Assembly: GCA_015501585.1 (NCBI GenBank)
Contig: JADNRY010000007.1
Location: forward strand, 620,001 to 684,000
Length of the DNA: 64,000 nt
DNA from: Rhodocollybia butyracea
Lineage: Eukaryota; Basidiomycota; Agaricomycetes; Agaricales; Omphalotaceae
Direction: 5' to 3'
Part shown: positions 12,930-25,902 of the stretch, in pieces
Numbering within the stretch: position 1 is the stretch's first letter
Layout: each line of letters starts with the position of its first letter
Translations under genes and position numbers: made by a program
Notes under the pieces: model-generated
Seen by the model: only the letters and a program-made list of their open reading frames with translations
Database searches by the model: none
What the model was told of the DNA's origin: nothing

Positions 12930-13705
12930 ATGGGTATAATCATTCGAAGAGATCTTGCAACTGCGAGCTCCCAGTTGGCGAGCCGTGAATCTACTCCAAA
13001 AATTGCAGGATCTGTTGGCGGTAAATTTCCATATCTGTTCTAGTCACCGTTCTCGATATTCAAGTAAATTTCTTAGGTTTTATCGCACTGGTTATTGGTC
13101 TGATCCTTGTCATCGTCATAGCCTGTACCGCCATATTCTTCCTTTTGCGACAAGAAGCAGCGGAAGGCACTAGAACTCGTCACGGCCGTAACTTGCCCGT
13201 ACCATCTTCGTACAGCTATAGGTCCTCTCCTAATAGGTCCTGGTTTGCGTCACTGCAAGGATTATTCTCGGATATTAACAGAAAGAAAAGTCGAGATGGC
13301 TGGGTGCAAGCTGCTGGTGATGAATGGGATCATAATCTTGATTCTCCACAGCGAATGAGGAACATGGGTGATACGCAGTATAGGGCGGTTGACCCTCCAT
13401 TTCGTCCGCCTGGTATTCCTGCCCCGGAATCTTCTTTGGCAGTCCATTATGAACCTCACACGAGTGACTTCAGGATTCCAAATCGATTCGCTTCTTCTTC
13501 TCCTTCTCCTTCGGGTTCCCCAGTGTCCTCTCCTCGTAACCTACCTCCCGTCACCCTTCCACGTTCTGCTTCACCCGAATCAGTTTCACCTCCGCAGAGT
13601 ACCTCTTCTGTTTATATCGAACCAGATAACCGGGAAAATTCAGCTAAATCTGATGTATCCACAAGAACATTTGACAGTGGCACTAAATTTTACGAAGGGT
13701 TATAG
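12930..13705 (+). CDS. Single-pass membrane protein of unknown function
   Basis: Two exons (12930-13020, 13077-13705) give 239 residues. A short luminal or extracellular N-terminus precedes one hydrophobic helix (GGFIALVIGLILVIVIACTA, then IFFLLRQ) at about residues 30-56. The positively charged flank after the helix predicts a cytosolic C-terminus. The remainder is a Ser/Pro-rich disordered tail with GWVQAAGDEWD as its only compact motif. Proteins of this shape, with a TM helix then GWVQ and DEWD motifs, are common in agaricomycetes but have no assigned function that I know. Start at 12930 chosen because the ATG is in frame with the first exon and gives a sensible topology. Confidence 0.72.
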
Positions 13706-15715
13706 TTGGGTAGAAAAAACGACATTTTTATCTTATATGGCTGGATGATGACCCATGACTTTTTTTCTTGTACAAGCACATAACCGTTATCTCTCTTGTG
13801 GACAGATCTTCACTGTATGTATTTTATGTACGCAATTAAAACTGATAGTTCTTGTAAATGCAGGCACAATTCTGGCATGAATCTATTTTTCTCTTTGTTG
13901 TCCGATCGACGATCAATGACATACTCATAACTAACTAAACCAACCTATATACTCAGTGATAATTGATTAACGCTGGGCCCCTAGGCCACGTATTCATTTT
14001 TCCAATGACCTTCTCCGACCTGGCAATACTGGTAACATAAAAGAAGCATTGAACCTTGCAGCCTCGTGCTTAGGCAGTACCAACCTGAAGATGCTTATGC
14101 TAGAGTTGAAGGGTTCAAAACTCGGGGTACCCAGCGTACCAGCGGCTCACTCAAGGCCTTATTTAATGAAGGGTTCATTTCCAGCCTGAAGATTTATAAC
14201 CCTCAGTTACTCTTACGAAAATTGTCTAGGATATAATTATGTATATCATACTTTTGAGTATTTCACAAAGCATCTTCAGTGGGACTCACCCCAGCTTCCC
14301 GTTTTCACCAAAGTCACCGCGGCCTATGAGTGAACTACGTGTATAATTTGAGGGTCATTCTAGGATTAACATCACTGTGTAATAACTTAGAATCTGATGC
14401 ATAGGCTGCAGTAAAAACTTGGAAGGAAACGTTTACAAACCGCAATGGTGTCTCCCGGGTATGTGTCCTTCAACTCTCTTCCGTATGAATGTCGCCTTCA
14501 GCCTTTCTCATGATGGCTATTACTAGCATAGCGCGTAATTCACACGTAGTATTGTTTATTTCGAGTCTGCCCATGCCGGTCATAGGAAACCGGTAATAAT
14601 AAGCTGTTTTTTCTTTGTTACTCCAATACCTATACCCGAGGATCTAAAAAGGTCCTTATAGAAGGTCCTTAGAATTGCGATAGAATATTAGCGGCTGTGG
14701 AACGTGTTTTCATGAGCGCAGGTCGGGTATGAATTCTGATTGTTCCGCGCCACAGACCACCACCCGCTGGTGATGAGCGATACGACTCGAAGAAAAGAAA
14801 CTTGAGACTACATCCGGTATTCTCTCTTTCAAGAAACACTGTTAGTTTTCTTGATTCTGAGAACAGCGCTAGTGGTTATACAGAGCGAGGAGGAAGTACG
14901 GCTCTGTGCTTTCCGCTTAGTCGGGGCGCTTCAGGTCCCTTTCAAGCGAATCAAGCCACCAAGGGTCCCGCCATGCGGCTCTCGACGGGCCTTCAACTTT
15001 TTCAAGTTAGAACTAAGCGAAGAAGGAGGACTAGCCAATACTAGTCAGTGGCATTTTTGGGGGAATAAATTTTCAGTGAGGGTCAGTAGGAGTGAACCGA
15101 ATAAAGATTTCTTGGATTTACTGATAATTTACCGTCGTCTGAACTCCTCCGTATAAGTCGCATCGAATTCTCTGCTCTCGCGAAGCTTCTGTCAGAAGCA
15201 CAACGATTTGCCGACGGTACCGTATTAGGAATTATGTGATTCTTTGGTGATCTTTTTACTAAATGGGTTTAGCTTCTGTCACGAGTTTAAAGCTTAATCT
15301 TTACACACAGCATGTACATTGGTATCGCAACTACTGACTACTAGTGCTGATTGAGTTCAGGATCGCCAACTCTCTGCAAGCAGTGTGAGCTACCAAAAAG
15401 TTGCCCTAGTCCTCTGGGATTTTCAGTCGGTACAGTAGATTGTATAGCGGGTACAACGAAGTTTGGGCCACGCAAGTGCAAGTGATATGAACAATAAACA
15501 ACAATAAGATCGCTCGGCCGGCCGACGTGACCGTGCTGGGATCGCGATCGAGGTTAATCTCCAGATGCAGGGTGCGAACGCGACCACCTGAAATAGAAAG
15601 AACCGAAGGACTTAAATACTTAAATAATAAATAAATTCCATTTACCTACCTCTCATATCCCAGCTCTTTTCTCCTTCATTATATTTATACCCATCGCTAG
15701 CTCTTATACCTTCAA
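13706..15715. other. Two-kilobase intergenic region
   Basis: No gene recognised. Open frames at 14802-15156 overlap in two frames, lack conserved motifs and have no splice continuation. There are no terminal inverted repeats or transposase motifs that I can see. The segment just upstream of 15716 is TATA-like and pyrimidine-rich (about 15650-15715), consistent with the promoter of the HMG gene. A degraded mobile element cannot be excluded by eye. Confidence 0.45.
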
Positions 15716-17024
15716 ATGACTCGTGTTTTTGGCTGGGATCCAAGCTTGCAGGGCGATAAAAGCACTGCTCCTCCTCATCCTAAGTCTGGACAAATCATTA
15801 CATTCCCTCTCGATTGCAATAACCCTCCCAAAATGTCGTCAGAAAAGCCAGACTACTCTGGTTTCCACCGCCCAAAAAAAGGCGACCCAGACTGGGGTAA
15901 GTTGATGATGCATCATGATCAAAGTATCTTGTAGCCTTAGTATTTCTTATTCCAGTTCCCCGCCCAAAAAACGCGTTCTTCATCTTTCGCAACGAGTTTG
16001 TGCATCGACATGCCTGGAATCAGAAAAACCCCGATTCTTCTCGTGTTAAACAATCGACCCTCATTGACAAGACTCGGACGATGTCCAAACGAGCTGGTGA
16101 AGCTTGGCATAAACTTTCAAAGGCAGAAAAGGATCACTTTAAAGCTCTCGCCGCGCTAGAGAAGGCTGCGCATGCCAAGGCCCATCCCGGATACCGTTTT
16201 CAACCGGCGAAGCGTTCTCCTTGTGTACCTCACGTAGCGACAAGCCCTTCCTCACCTCTGCCCAAGGTTTCTGAGAGAGAACGCCCCTCTAAAACCGGTG
16301 CAAGTGTTAGAGGCTGTACCACGTCCTTTAAACCCAGATCTTCTTCTGTTCCGTTGCATCCCTCTGTCCCTTCATCCTTCTTGGTGAGAGAAGAGGAACA
16401 AGTCGGTGCGCTGCGGCGTCGGTCGAAATCCCATGCAATTCTGCCAGCGAAAGAGCTCGCAACTCCAGAAGTAAGAGCGCTTTCGCATGTGTTCCTTGAA
16501 AATATTGTTACTTACTTGATATGCACCCCAAGCCGTTTCTGGGATTTGACTATACTTCGCGTAGTCCTACCGCTGGTTATTCTTCTCCCCTTTCGACAAG
16601 CTCAACACTTGCGGGGTGGAACGGAGAACCTTTGGCACCGTCTGTCAGGAGGGTGCCTTCGCCAGTGGTACCACCAGCTTCAACACCGTCTTCCTGGACA
16701 ATGTGTCCATCATCGGATCTAGGATACCAGCACCCCCAGATTTTTCTCGCCGATAATTCTTCGACAGAACAGTTCTACCGGGCGGAACATCCTGGATTGG
16801 ATAACTATGTGGCCGATAGCGCCAATGTTTACTGGTGCCCACCTGTGAAAGAAGAATACGACTCATACGGTTCGACCGAAGTCCACACAACAAATCCACT
16901 CTCCGATGCATTCTCCAACTTCAACCTCGGAATGCCAGTTTCTGAAGAGTATTTTCCCTTCGATGCTACGCCCATTTCTGATGAGCAACGAGTTTACGAA
17001 GAGTATAACTTTGGTCGTCTTTAA
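15716..17024 (+). CDS. HMG-box transcription factor (MATA_HMG/STE11-like)
   Basis: Sequence-specific DNA-binding nuclear protein. Exons 15716-15896, 15956-16470 and 16533-17024 give 395 residues. The HMG box starts across the first splice junction: VPRPKNAFFIFRNEF, then KTRTMSKRAGEAWHKL and EKDHFKALAALEK, at about residues 60-135. The aromatic pattern and RPKNAF core place it with the mating-type/Ste11/Rox1 class rather than the chromatin HMGB class. The rest is disordered, with a Tyr/Asp/Glu-rich C-terminus (EEYFPFDATP) that may act as an activation region. There is no partner homeodomain or pheromone-receptor gene nearby, so there is no evidence for a mating-type locus. An internal ATG at about 15833 is an alternative start. 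Confidence 0.82.
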
Positions 17025-17317
17025 ACATTCGTCAAATCCTCTGATTTGATTTGATTAAATACTGTATCACTTACATTCATTACCTCTTCATTGTAGCCAT
17101 TACTGATACCTTGAACTGTATGTTCATCGTAGTATATTCCATTCCTCGCCTTCGATGTATAGTATTTCATTATATTGCATACAGGAAAACCGTATACCCA
17201 GACAAAGAATCGTTAATGCAAACAAGTACTTATATTATTCTGATGACTATGAGAGTGTAAAGACCGAAGACGATGAATATCTAAACACGTTCAAGTATTT
17301 GGTTGACTCACCCTGTG

Positions 17318-18367
17318 TCAAAGTACCACAAACCGAATTTTTCCATAAGTCGTTTGTATAGTATCAGCTGGAGGTTTATCTTTTACATAGAACGCAACCT
17401 CGGATATCTCCAATACTTTCGTGTCACTGACAGAAAGCAGCAAACGGCAGCTGTGGCCAGCAATACTTTTGTCTGTGCTTAGTTGCCATTCGTAGTGGAT
17501 GGATGATCTCCCGATGATGTAGTCAAAACTTCGGGCAAGTTCGTCCAGTTTCTCCAAAGGGACCCGAAGATGTAAGAACGCTATGCCTTGGACTGAACAG
17601 GGATGTTCGGTGTCTAACGATGGAACCTGAAATAATTTCGTCAAATTGCTTATGGACCAGCGAGACAGCACACACTCGGAGATCGCGAGGAGTTACATCT
17701 TCACAGAAGAATGGAATTGGAGGTCGGCGGCCTTCTGCTGAGAGCCGCGGAAAAGTTACGATCCATTTGAGGATCTGACCATCGATTCTCGTTCTTCCAC
17801 CGGCTGTTCCATCACCATACAGAACTTCATCACCTCCTGCTACTGCTCGATCATTGATAATGTCGGGTATACGAACAGTTTCTGAGCTGTATCTCAGGAA
17901 AGCATAATCTATCCAACCAGGTGCCTTCGCGGCCCACCTGTGATTCTCTCGAGCTGATCTTTCTGGGCTTCCATGCGGGTAAGCCTCCAGTGGTTTCACG
18001 AAAGAGATGAGCTCCAGATATACTCCATCGCCTAGGATCTGCAATGTAGAGCGTTTGATCGATAAATGCTGACAGAAGGCTCATTCAGCTCACAACAAGC
18101 GAGTTTTCGGTGAGTCCGTCTTCATGTTGTCCCCCAGCAAGTACGCTATGCACCCGTTATATATCAAAGATACTTGTAAAAATTAGCCAAAACTCCATAC
18201 TTGAACCCAAGCTGGCGGAATTCTTCTGCAGTTTCAGTTACTGACCCTGCGAGTTGAATTTTAGATTTCAGAGCAAAGTACGTACCCAAAAGTAGAGTTA
18301 AAAATAATAACATACCTGGAGGGGTGAGATATATGATATGGTCCAAACAATTGGTAGAAGGAGCCAT
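17318..18367 (-). CDS. Glyoxalase-like domain protein
   Basis: Five minus-strand exons (18367-18316, 18246-18201, 18145-18094, 18038-17676, 17626-17318) join in frame to give 273 residues. The N-terminus LDHIIYLTPP, then GGQHEDGLTENSLVV and LGDGVYLELISFV, is typical of the Glyoxalase_3 type of the vicinal-oxygen-chelate fold, in which His and Glu residues usually hold a metal. The substrate is unknown for these fungal members. No signal peptide is visible, so it is probably cytosolic. It converges on the HMG gene with 293 bp between stop codons. Identity to the domain is good; a specific lactoylglutathione lyase role is not supported. Confidence 0.8.
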
Positions 18368-19522
18368 TCCTGGCTCTTAACGAAAGCAAAGAAGCAAGTG
18401 CAATCATTATCTTATCTTTTCATCTATGAATCACGTGGTCATGTCGCTCAAGCGCTCAACGTTTTATTGCATCCATTGTCATGATGACATGATCCAATAT
18501 ACTACTACTATGCGTCTCCCACCTGCGTGTCTGGTCAAATTCGAGCTCAATCAGGGCGCTTGTACAAGCACCTACGCCACAATTTGGGCGGACTTCCGGC
18601 GTTCAACTGGACCATGCCGTGTAATAACCCCTTCCTTCAATACAAACCACTCAAAAGTCACTAGTCACGACTGGCGGCTTGAGCACATATAACTGACTCT
18701 TCGCTCCATAACTACATTCACTCTAACAACAGCAGATCTGAATACTACAGGTTTTTCACTTGTCCATGACGACTTTCAAGTGCTGTCTCTGTTCAGGACT
18801 AGGGATAAAATCATCATAAAACTGATATTTGATCATTGTGGCGTCCTTTGACTTGACAGTGGTCTTCCCAAAACGCTATCTTCCTACCAACAACATTGTT
18901 CTCCATTTGGCATGCTCTCAGAACAGGTAAAATCAAGAAGTGGAAAGGTTCAAATAATGATTCCCATCCAGCTTTCAAGTCCACGATGATTACATTTTTC
19001 CTCGTATCTGTTCTATCCGTCTGGCCGAACGGAAACTCGAACGGAAGCGAGGGACGTCGGATGTGGTGGAGATTGCACCTAATTGACTGGAACCATCCTC
19101 ACGACGTTCTACACGGAATTGCAAAGCACTGCATAGAGCTCGCAGATATCGGAACCCACTATTCTTTTCTCAAGGGAATTTGAGTTTACTTACTGTATTC
19201 TGAATACAGGCTCCCTTCATTTTGTGCATGGTTCATCTTACCGAGGTTCCTTTTTGCGTATTCTCTGTTCAAAAGCCCCCCATATCCGCATTGCACGGGG
19301 TACAATGGAAATAGGGTCAATTTTTCCGGCTTCGGTCAACAAAACATGATTGTTCTCGAGTTCATTATATTTTAGTACAAGTGTCCTGGGTACATACATG
19401 TACATGTGAGTGTCCGATGATCATTTCAACGTGGGTAAATAGTTTCTAAATCTAATTATTATAAGATAAATAGATGTTCGCGCCATTGAAGAAAATTAAA
19501 CTTACGACACAAAGATTTTCAG
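18368..19522. other. Intergenic region
   Basis: Upstream of the glyoxalase-like gene and downstream of the cerato-platanin gene. A plus-strand frame at 18896-19183 lacks motifs or splice continuation and is not called. No RNA gene or repeat recognised. Confidence 0.5.
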
Positions 19523-20010
19523 CTACAATCCGCAGACTGACTTGGCTACCTGTGTCGCAGTAACTGGTACAGCCCCAAATTGAACAGCGTTGCCCCCGGT
19601 GAGAGTGTCCATAGCTTCTTGGGAAAGATTGATCAATCCAGCTCCAGCATGGTCGATAGCTATAGCATTCAACGATGTAGTCTTTCCAGCAGCGTTGGTG
19701 AATGCAACATTCCAGCAGGTGCCACATTCAGCAGAGCCAAATCCCGAGACGGCGCTGAATGCTCCAATGTTGGGAAAGGTGGGCAGGGATTGGAAGTCGC
19801 TGTGTCTGAATCAGCAACAAGATAAGAGGGGGAAAGGAAAATGACAGACGTAAACCCTAAGGTCTCAAGACCGGTGGCGCCAGTAGAGCAAGCCACGACA
19901 TTCAACGACTGGCTTCCGTTGTCGTAGGTATTATCAAAGTGGAGGGTGTCACTTTCAGCAACAGCAAGAGCAGCGACAACAGCAGGGACAAAGAGGGAGA
20001 AGTACTTCAT
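19523..20010 (-). CDS. Cerato-platanin family small secreted protein
   Basis: Small secreted, cysteine-containing protein of the cerato-platanin family, with an expansin-like double-psi beta-barrel. Members bind chitin oligomers, loosen cell walls and can be recognised by plants. Exons 20010-19850 and 19799-19523 give 145 residues. The signal peptide is MKYFSLFVPAVVAALAVA, followed by the mature start ESDTLHFDNTYDNGSQSLN. Four cysteines are in the expected places (VVACSTG, ECGTCW, SVCGL), and the family signatures GLETLGFTDFQSLPTFP and AIDHAG are intact. The length is normal. A TATA box lies about 80 bp upstream, consistent with strong regulated expression. Role in this organism, whether fruiting, wall biology or host contact, cannot be told from sequence. 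Confidence 0.93.
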
Positions 20011-20088
20011 GATGTGGAGTGAGAGGAGAGCTAGTGTTGTAAGTGCTGAAAACCAGAAGATACTGGAGTAAACACAGTTCGAGTTGGT

Positions 20089-20096
20089 CTTTTATA
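20089..20096 (-). promoter_or_regulatory. TATA box of the cerato-platanin gene
   Basis: On the minus strand this reads TATAAAAG, 78-86 bp upstream of the ATG at 20010. A canonical TATA element at this distance is usual for highly expressed fungal secreted-protein genes. Confidence 0.7.
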
Positions 20097-21480
20097 GTAG
20101 TAGACGCAAAGAAAACACGGAACTACATCGCCGTGACGGTGTTCAACGCTCTGCTCATGTGCCTCGGGCGGATTCCCTTCCAACTTTGATACTATTCAGT
20201 GAGTCTCGCACATAGGTGAAATCTTCCCGACAAAAACATGGATCCGATGTACCGGCGGAAAAGAGTTGCGCAGAAGAAGGCCTGGAAAAGTTTCAAACTA
20301 ACCTTTGCTCAATAATGATACCTTCGACTCATACATACTCCCATAATAAAAACAGTTGAAATATCGTTCAATAATGCTCCGTTCCCGTTCAAGTCGCAGG
20401 AAGCTCAGTAAAAGCCCTCTTGCATAAAGAGAGAGATCGATCAAGTATGGGTCAGAATAGGTTAGAGTGTACACACGAAGACAAAGATTCTCTGATAAGA
20501 TCAAGCACTGACGGTCCTGCATCTACCTCATGTCTTCTGCTAAATATGCTATATCAAGGGCCAAGGCTCGCCGTGACCACTACAGTACCCCCTTTACACC
20601 CGACATCATTGGGATGTGTTGGATAGAATAAGTGCACTTATTCTACTATTGAACATGATGTTGACCGGAGGACACCAAGTTCCATCTTGCTTTGATCATG
20701 TTATTTTTGGATATTTTCTTCGGAATAGACTATTAACGTCAGAGCGACAGATAGATGTCGAACGACTGAGGGTAAAATCTGAATAGGTACTTCTATTTAA
20801 AGTCCAGTATCGAGTAAGCAATGATAAAGTCCGTATTTAGTGACATTGTTCAATAAGTCCATGAAAAGTACAAACGAGAAACGATAAGTCCAAGTCGGGG
20901 TAGATGAATAATAAAAGACGGAAGAGGATAGAATCGCATTAGAAGGAAAAATTGAAAGTGAATTAATGGGACATCGATAGAGGACGCTTTGCCCTCCTCT
21001 CAACAAGCTGTGTATTCACAGTCAATTCGCAGCAGAGACTTCTGAGTCGGGCCAGGTCCACCTGACAAGCAACTGAGGCTTTCACTCTGTCAACAATCCC
21101 GACTCGTTATGAGGGATCGAGGAAAGGAAAACACTTTTTAAGTTCGCTTTTCGATTGCACCCAGACAATCATGAGCGCGATGAGTAGTCCTGACGCGTAA
21201 AGTAGGACTTCCAGATCGCGTAGTAGAAGAGTCGCACCGAAATCCATACAATACCCTCAAATCATTACTATTATAGATAGGCATTGCACGTAAGTACTAC
21301 AGACACTAACGCAGCTACTACAGGACATACAATATATTCCTTATTAACATATGCATTCTTAACAAACTTGACTTTTATGAGCCGGAACGCTGACGCAAGC
21401 GGCAATCCTTGGTATCAATCCAACAGTGAATGCGGTTGGAGTAGGGACTCGATGACCAATTATGGTCTACTGGGTATAGG
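20097..21480. other. Intergenic region
   Basis: Upstream of the cerato-platanin gene and downstream of the TMEM135-like gene. Short frames at 20298-20626 and 21284-21599 have no motifs and no splice partners. No repeat or RNA gene recognised. Confidence 0.45.
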
Positions 21481-23269
21481 CTAACTGGATGGCTGGTGTT
21501 GATCAGCCTCCGGTGTACCAGGAGAAGGTGTGTCGATACGTCTCGGTGTACTAGGACGTGTCTCAAAGTTTCTTCTCCGGCGTTGCCAGAATCCAGCATG
21601 GGGACCGCTCATGATGAATGACAAACCCCATCGAGACAAGCCTCGTAAGGATTCCGGTTTATGGATGGCGGCAGTAAGCAATGTTGACAGAGAGAGCATA
21701 AATGTCAATCTGCGAGCAAGATGAATTAGCAGCGCGATGCGAGAAATTTACCAAAGAAATTACCTCTCCAGCATTAGAACGATCCCTTTCCGACTTTTAA
21801 CCAAGCCATCCGGTAGACTCGCTCGAATAGCCCGAGGTAAAACATAAAGTGCCATCTCCCCTCTCCTCCGGCCATTCTCAATCCATATGCTGCTTCCACA
21901 CATTAAACATCCAGCAAGTATGCACCCCAAGGGGCCGTCCCAGAACTCATGGGAGATGGAGGGAAATAACGGAGCCAAGGCGAGTGTTCGGGTAAAGCAT
22001 ACGGACGCCCAGAATGAGGCAACGAATGTGGAGAGGAATGCAGCAGACCGGAAGGTCGAGAGGAGAGTAGTGAACACTCTATAGGGTCGGAGCAGGACTT
22101 GCGGTCGAGTGATCAACACTGGTATGAAATGAGCCGGAAGGTACACTAAGATAGCCTCGAGAAACGCTTTGAGACCCCGTATCCCAGCATTTGCGGTACA
22201 ACTGGCATCCAAGCCTAACATAGAACCGGTTCCGCCATGAACCAATTCGCAAGGAACGCCGCGATGACCTACGAATAGAGGATCACCCCAGGTTGAGGGA
22301 TAACCCAGGTCTTTTGCGTAAGTTGTGAGAAGGGAAGCATGCGCCGAAGATCCACGAGAGTATGTCCATTCACCGGAACGTATCAGACGCAGGGCACGCA
22401 GGAGGCGACTGTCAACGGCAGCGAGAGTTCGTATCCATTTGACATACGTCGAAGGTAATCGTTGAGGCTCGTAGAAGAAACACCACATAATGCTGCACAG
22501 TATTAGCACGTGAATGACAGACAAAGAGGTGGACAAACCGTGCACTGCAAGCCCAGAATACAAGAGCATCAAGTCTGGTTGTTAACTTGACTTTTTCTTT
22601 ATTACTACGTTTTCCTTTGGCCAGTTCTACTTCCGCTTCTGGTTTGTTAGTGAACTTCGTGATTAAAGATTGGAGCGCGACGTCAATAGCTCGGACGAGG
22701 ACGAGTAGTGTAAGATCTAGTGTTGGAGATGGTGAGGAGGATAGGTTAGGATTCAGATTCGAATTTGGATTTGAAGGAGTCCAGGTATAAGGAATGGGTA
22801 AAGCTCCTGGGCGAGGAATATTTCGCAGACGTTCAGAGCGCCGCCTTCCGGCTGAAAGAAGAAGGATGGAGAGTGAAGATGTCAGGACATTGGCTATAAA
22901 TGTTTTTTGACAACTAGATAGACGATTATTTAATCGAGAAAGCCATGACGATCGCTTTTTCCGCTGTTGGTCACGATCGAATGACTCCCATAATCGTCTC
23001 AAAGCAGCTCCTCCTCCTACAGCGACCGTAACAGCGAACGCAAACCCATCATAACCTAATTCCCGTCTAAGAACTTTTCGTAGCGCAGCTAGTCCAGTTT
23101 TCTGAGAGCGCCGTCTGGTTATAATGGAGAGAAGAAATGGAATTAATGAGGGGCCCAATGACAGAGACAATGCGAGCCCATATGTGCGAATTGCTATTTG
23201 GCTAGGATGCGTAGGGTCATCGGAGAGTTCAGGTAGTCTGTCAAGTAGGTCGTTGGGGACGAGAGCCAT
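21481..23269 (-). CDS. TMEM135-like multi-pass membrane protein
   Basis: Exons 23269-22539, 22492-21764 and 21709-21481 join in frame to give 562 residues. Several hydrophobic segments are visible, including one near the N-terminus (YGLALSLSLGPSLIPFLLSI) and others around RALLAYLPAHFIPVLITRP-type and AAFLSTFVASFWASVC regions. The signatures RLPSTYVKWI, RALRLIRSGEW, WDGPLGCILAGCLMCG and ENGRRRGEMALYVLPRA match, from memory, fungal relatives of TMEM135/Tim17-like peroxisome-mitochondrion proteins. The human relative is linked to peroxisomal lipid handling, but the fungal role is not known. Splice phases all close exactly, so the gene model is firmer than the name. Confidence 0.68.
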
Positions 23270-24008
23270 GGCATAAATGCAGGTCCTGGCGCGCTCATTA
23301 TAACCTCGGCGTTTTCCGAATCATCAATCCAACCCAAGTGCCGGCTTTCTGCCGAACCACTTCCTTCAACGTGACCGTGATATATCGCAAGGGCCTCTGA
23401 ACTCAGAATTGCGCCTTCAAGTTGAGACTTGCGTTGGGATCACAGAGTGAGCAGATAGGCTTCGAGCTCGCATTATGTAAATTTTGAAGGGCTTTAAGCA
23501 GTATTCTCCAGATGGGCGTATACCTACAGGAAGTTACATTGTCAAGTCATTGTTGCAGAACACTCCTCATAGGAGTCACCGCCTCGCGTAGAGTCAAAGC
23601 GTAGTACTTTATATCGTACAAGTAATACTCAACAGAAATATGAATGATTGGACTTCTGTAAGTATGAGCCCAAATTCAGATGACTGCAATACAGTGTAAT
23701 CACTGTGTGGAGAGGGAGTGGGTTTATTCCTCAGTGCTGCAGTATGCTACAGTAAAAAGAAACATGGAAATGTCGAGAGAAAAAGAACTTAAAGGCTGAG
23801 ACACCACAAATTCTTCTACCAACCTTGTCGTCGTTGTACGAATTGCTCAACCTGGGGTTGTGACCTGTGACTTGTCCACTTAGAAGCCGAAACAAGGAGG
23901 GGGGATCCAAAGATAGCACACTCTTGATGAGCTAAGAAAGACCTAAATAGCATGAAAATGCCCTATCTATTGGCCAACGGATGAAATATGGTGAAGTCTG
24001 AATCGAGT
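23270..24008. other. Intergenic region
   Basis: Tandem minus-strand gap. It should contain the promoter of the TMEM135-like gene and the 3' region of the beta-lactamase-fold gene. No other feature seen. Confidence 0.5.
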
Positions 24009-25902
24009 TCAACTGTATCCAGCTAGGTTACCACCTCTCCTCATCATGCTCCTCTCCAGCACAACCCTCAACACCCTCGGCTCTACACTGACCGCGCTCC
24101 CAGTCTCCTCGTCAATCACAAACAAAAAATCATCGATTGCCACATTACCGACAACAATTCCATCGACTCCAGTCCATGTAACGCAAGCTTCGTTAGCCAA
24201 ACCACCATCAACGATTGCGGGGAAAAGCTCAAGGACAGCGCGAAAAGTGATTTTACCCGTATTACCAGCATTCAACCCATTGGGATATAGTCTGACACTA
24301 ACAGTCTGGTCAGCCGTGGCTCCTTGTAGCATGCCATACGCGTCGAAGAAATTGGTGCCATTGCTTATCCACTGGGTCACTCCTAAACCAGGACGGCCTG
24401 TATCATCTGTGGAGATGGTAATGGTGGAGTTCATTTTGCTAGAGGTGTATGTGCCGCTAAACGCCGAAGCAGCCTCTGCACGGCTCGCAGCCTCCACAGC
24501 CGGCATGAAAGACTGCACAACAAGTTCCGCCAGCGTGTTGGCAGCATCCACTGAGCTCTCGCCAGCAGCAAGCACAGAGAAACCAAAATTGTGGTCAGGC
24601 GAAAGGACAAAGTTGGCTGCGTACTGGCCAAGATCACCTTCCTTGGTATACAGATCTATAATGCGCGGAGGGTATTGCAGGCGGATTATCTCCCAAGGAT
24701 GGCCCACGCTATTGGTTAGAGCGGAGGTGTGGCTAGCAGGCTTCAGCCAACGGCGGGTAAGGGGAGGAGGAAGCAATTGGGAAGTGAGAATTGCACGTCC
24801 AGCTTTCGCAAGATCATTTGATGAGCTATATATTCCACCAGCGCTGTGTAGAATTGTAAGAGCTTGAAAGTGAAGCGCTGAGCAAAGAAATACGACTTAC
24901 GCTGCTTCATCGCCCGTGTCAATACTCCACCAACTAGTGGCAGGATCATTCGGAATGACACCCAATGAGATATTTGGCGTCGAGAGCGAAGTGCTACTCA
25001 TGGACAGGGCATCAAACATATCTTCTGATATCATCGATTCAAAAGTTTTATTGGTAATGGACTCCAGAGCATACGATAGGATCTGGAATGCAGCATTCGA
25101 ATAGATAGGTGTTGTTGATGTGGCATAAACCGGATGACGCTGCTTGAATCTTTCGAAAAACTCCGCTCTCGAACAAGGGGCTTGGTCGGGCGTGGCGCCA
25201 CAGGTAGGAATATCACTAGCAGGAGTAGCCGGGAACCCAAATTCCGTTAAAGGAAGACCATCTGGACTGATATCGCCAAATGTAGCTTTAGAGAATACCA
25301 TTAGTTCTCATGAAATTCGTCTCAAGAGAAAGACTTACAGTCTCTACCAATACCGGCCATGTGGCTTGCCAATTCGCCAATGGTGATATCGTCCCAGGAT
25401 ACCTCATCGGTGGCATTCTGCACAACAGCTGTCTTCAATTCAGGCACGTACTTGGTGATCGGTGTATTGAAAGCCATATCGCCCGCCTCGATGAGGAAGG
25501 TGTAAACGGTAAAGAGTTTGGAGACACTGCCAAGACGATATATGGTATCTGCGTTGACCTGGGTGACACCATAGGCACCATCCTGAATAAAGGCGGGCGT
25601 GCTGTGATACTGGAAGAGTGACTCGTTGTCGTGTGCAGTGAAGATATTGATGGACACGGCATTAGCACTCATGTTCAGCAATCCAAAGCTTGTGTTTTCG
25701 GAAGAAGTATAGTCATCTAGAAGACGTAGAAATGCAGCACTCGCATTCTGAATAAGGGTGTTGTTAGCCAGACTAAGAGGGGAGGAAAGTCCGCGCCCTG
25801 AAGGGGACAGTTTGTCGTTGTGATTGCAGCATGTGCAGTAATAGTGAAGGACAAGAGGCCAGCAGAGACTCCTAGGAGGGAGAACGATGCCAGGCGAACC
25901 AT
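24009..25902 (-). CDS. Secreted beta-lactamase-fold (class C/transpeptidase-like) protein, frameshifted in its first exon
   Basis: Serine hydrolase fold of the class C beta-lactamase/D-Ala-D-Ala carboxypeptidase group; fungal members are secreted esterase-like or of unknown substrate. Exons 25902-25339, 25285-24901 and 24843-24009. Signal peptide MVRLASFSLLGVSAGLLSF, then CPLQGADFPP. The catalytic SxxK is YRLGSVSKLFTVY, and the tyrosine motif is PIYSNAAFQ. The C-terminal half is intact to the stop. The first exon is 564 nt but splice phase demands 565: the signal-peptide frame and the SLANNTLIQNASAAF frame do not meet, with the break near 25775-25785 in a CCCC-containing tract. No GT-AG or GC-AG intron of usable size repairs it. 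It is either an assembly indel or a lesion that would truncate the protein. Confidence 0.78.

Noticed and set aside
14802..15156. Two overlapping plus-strand open frames of 80-101 codons
   Set aside because: They lie in different frames, have no motif, no splice continuation and no supporting context; probably chance.
15716..17024. HMG-box gene as a mating-type locus
   Set aside because: No homeodomain pair, pheromone or receptor gene, and no mitochondrial intermediate peptidase neighbour in the window.
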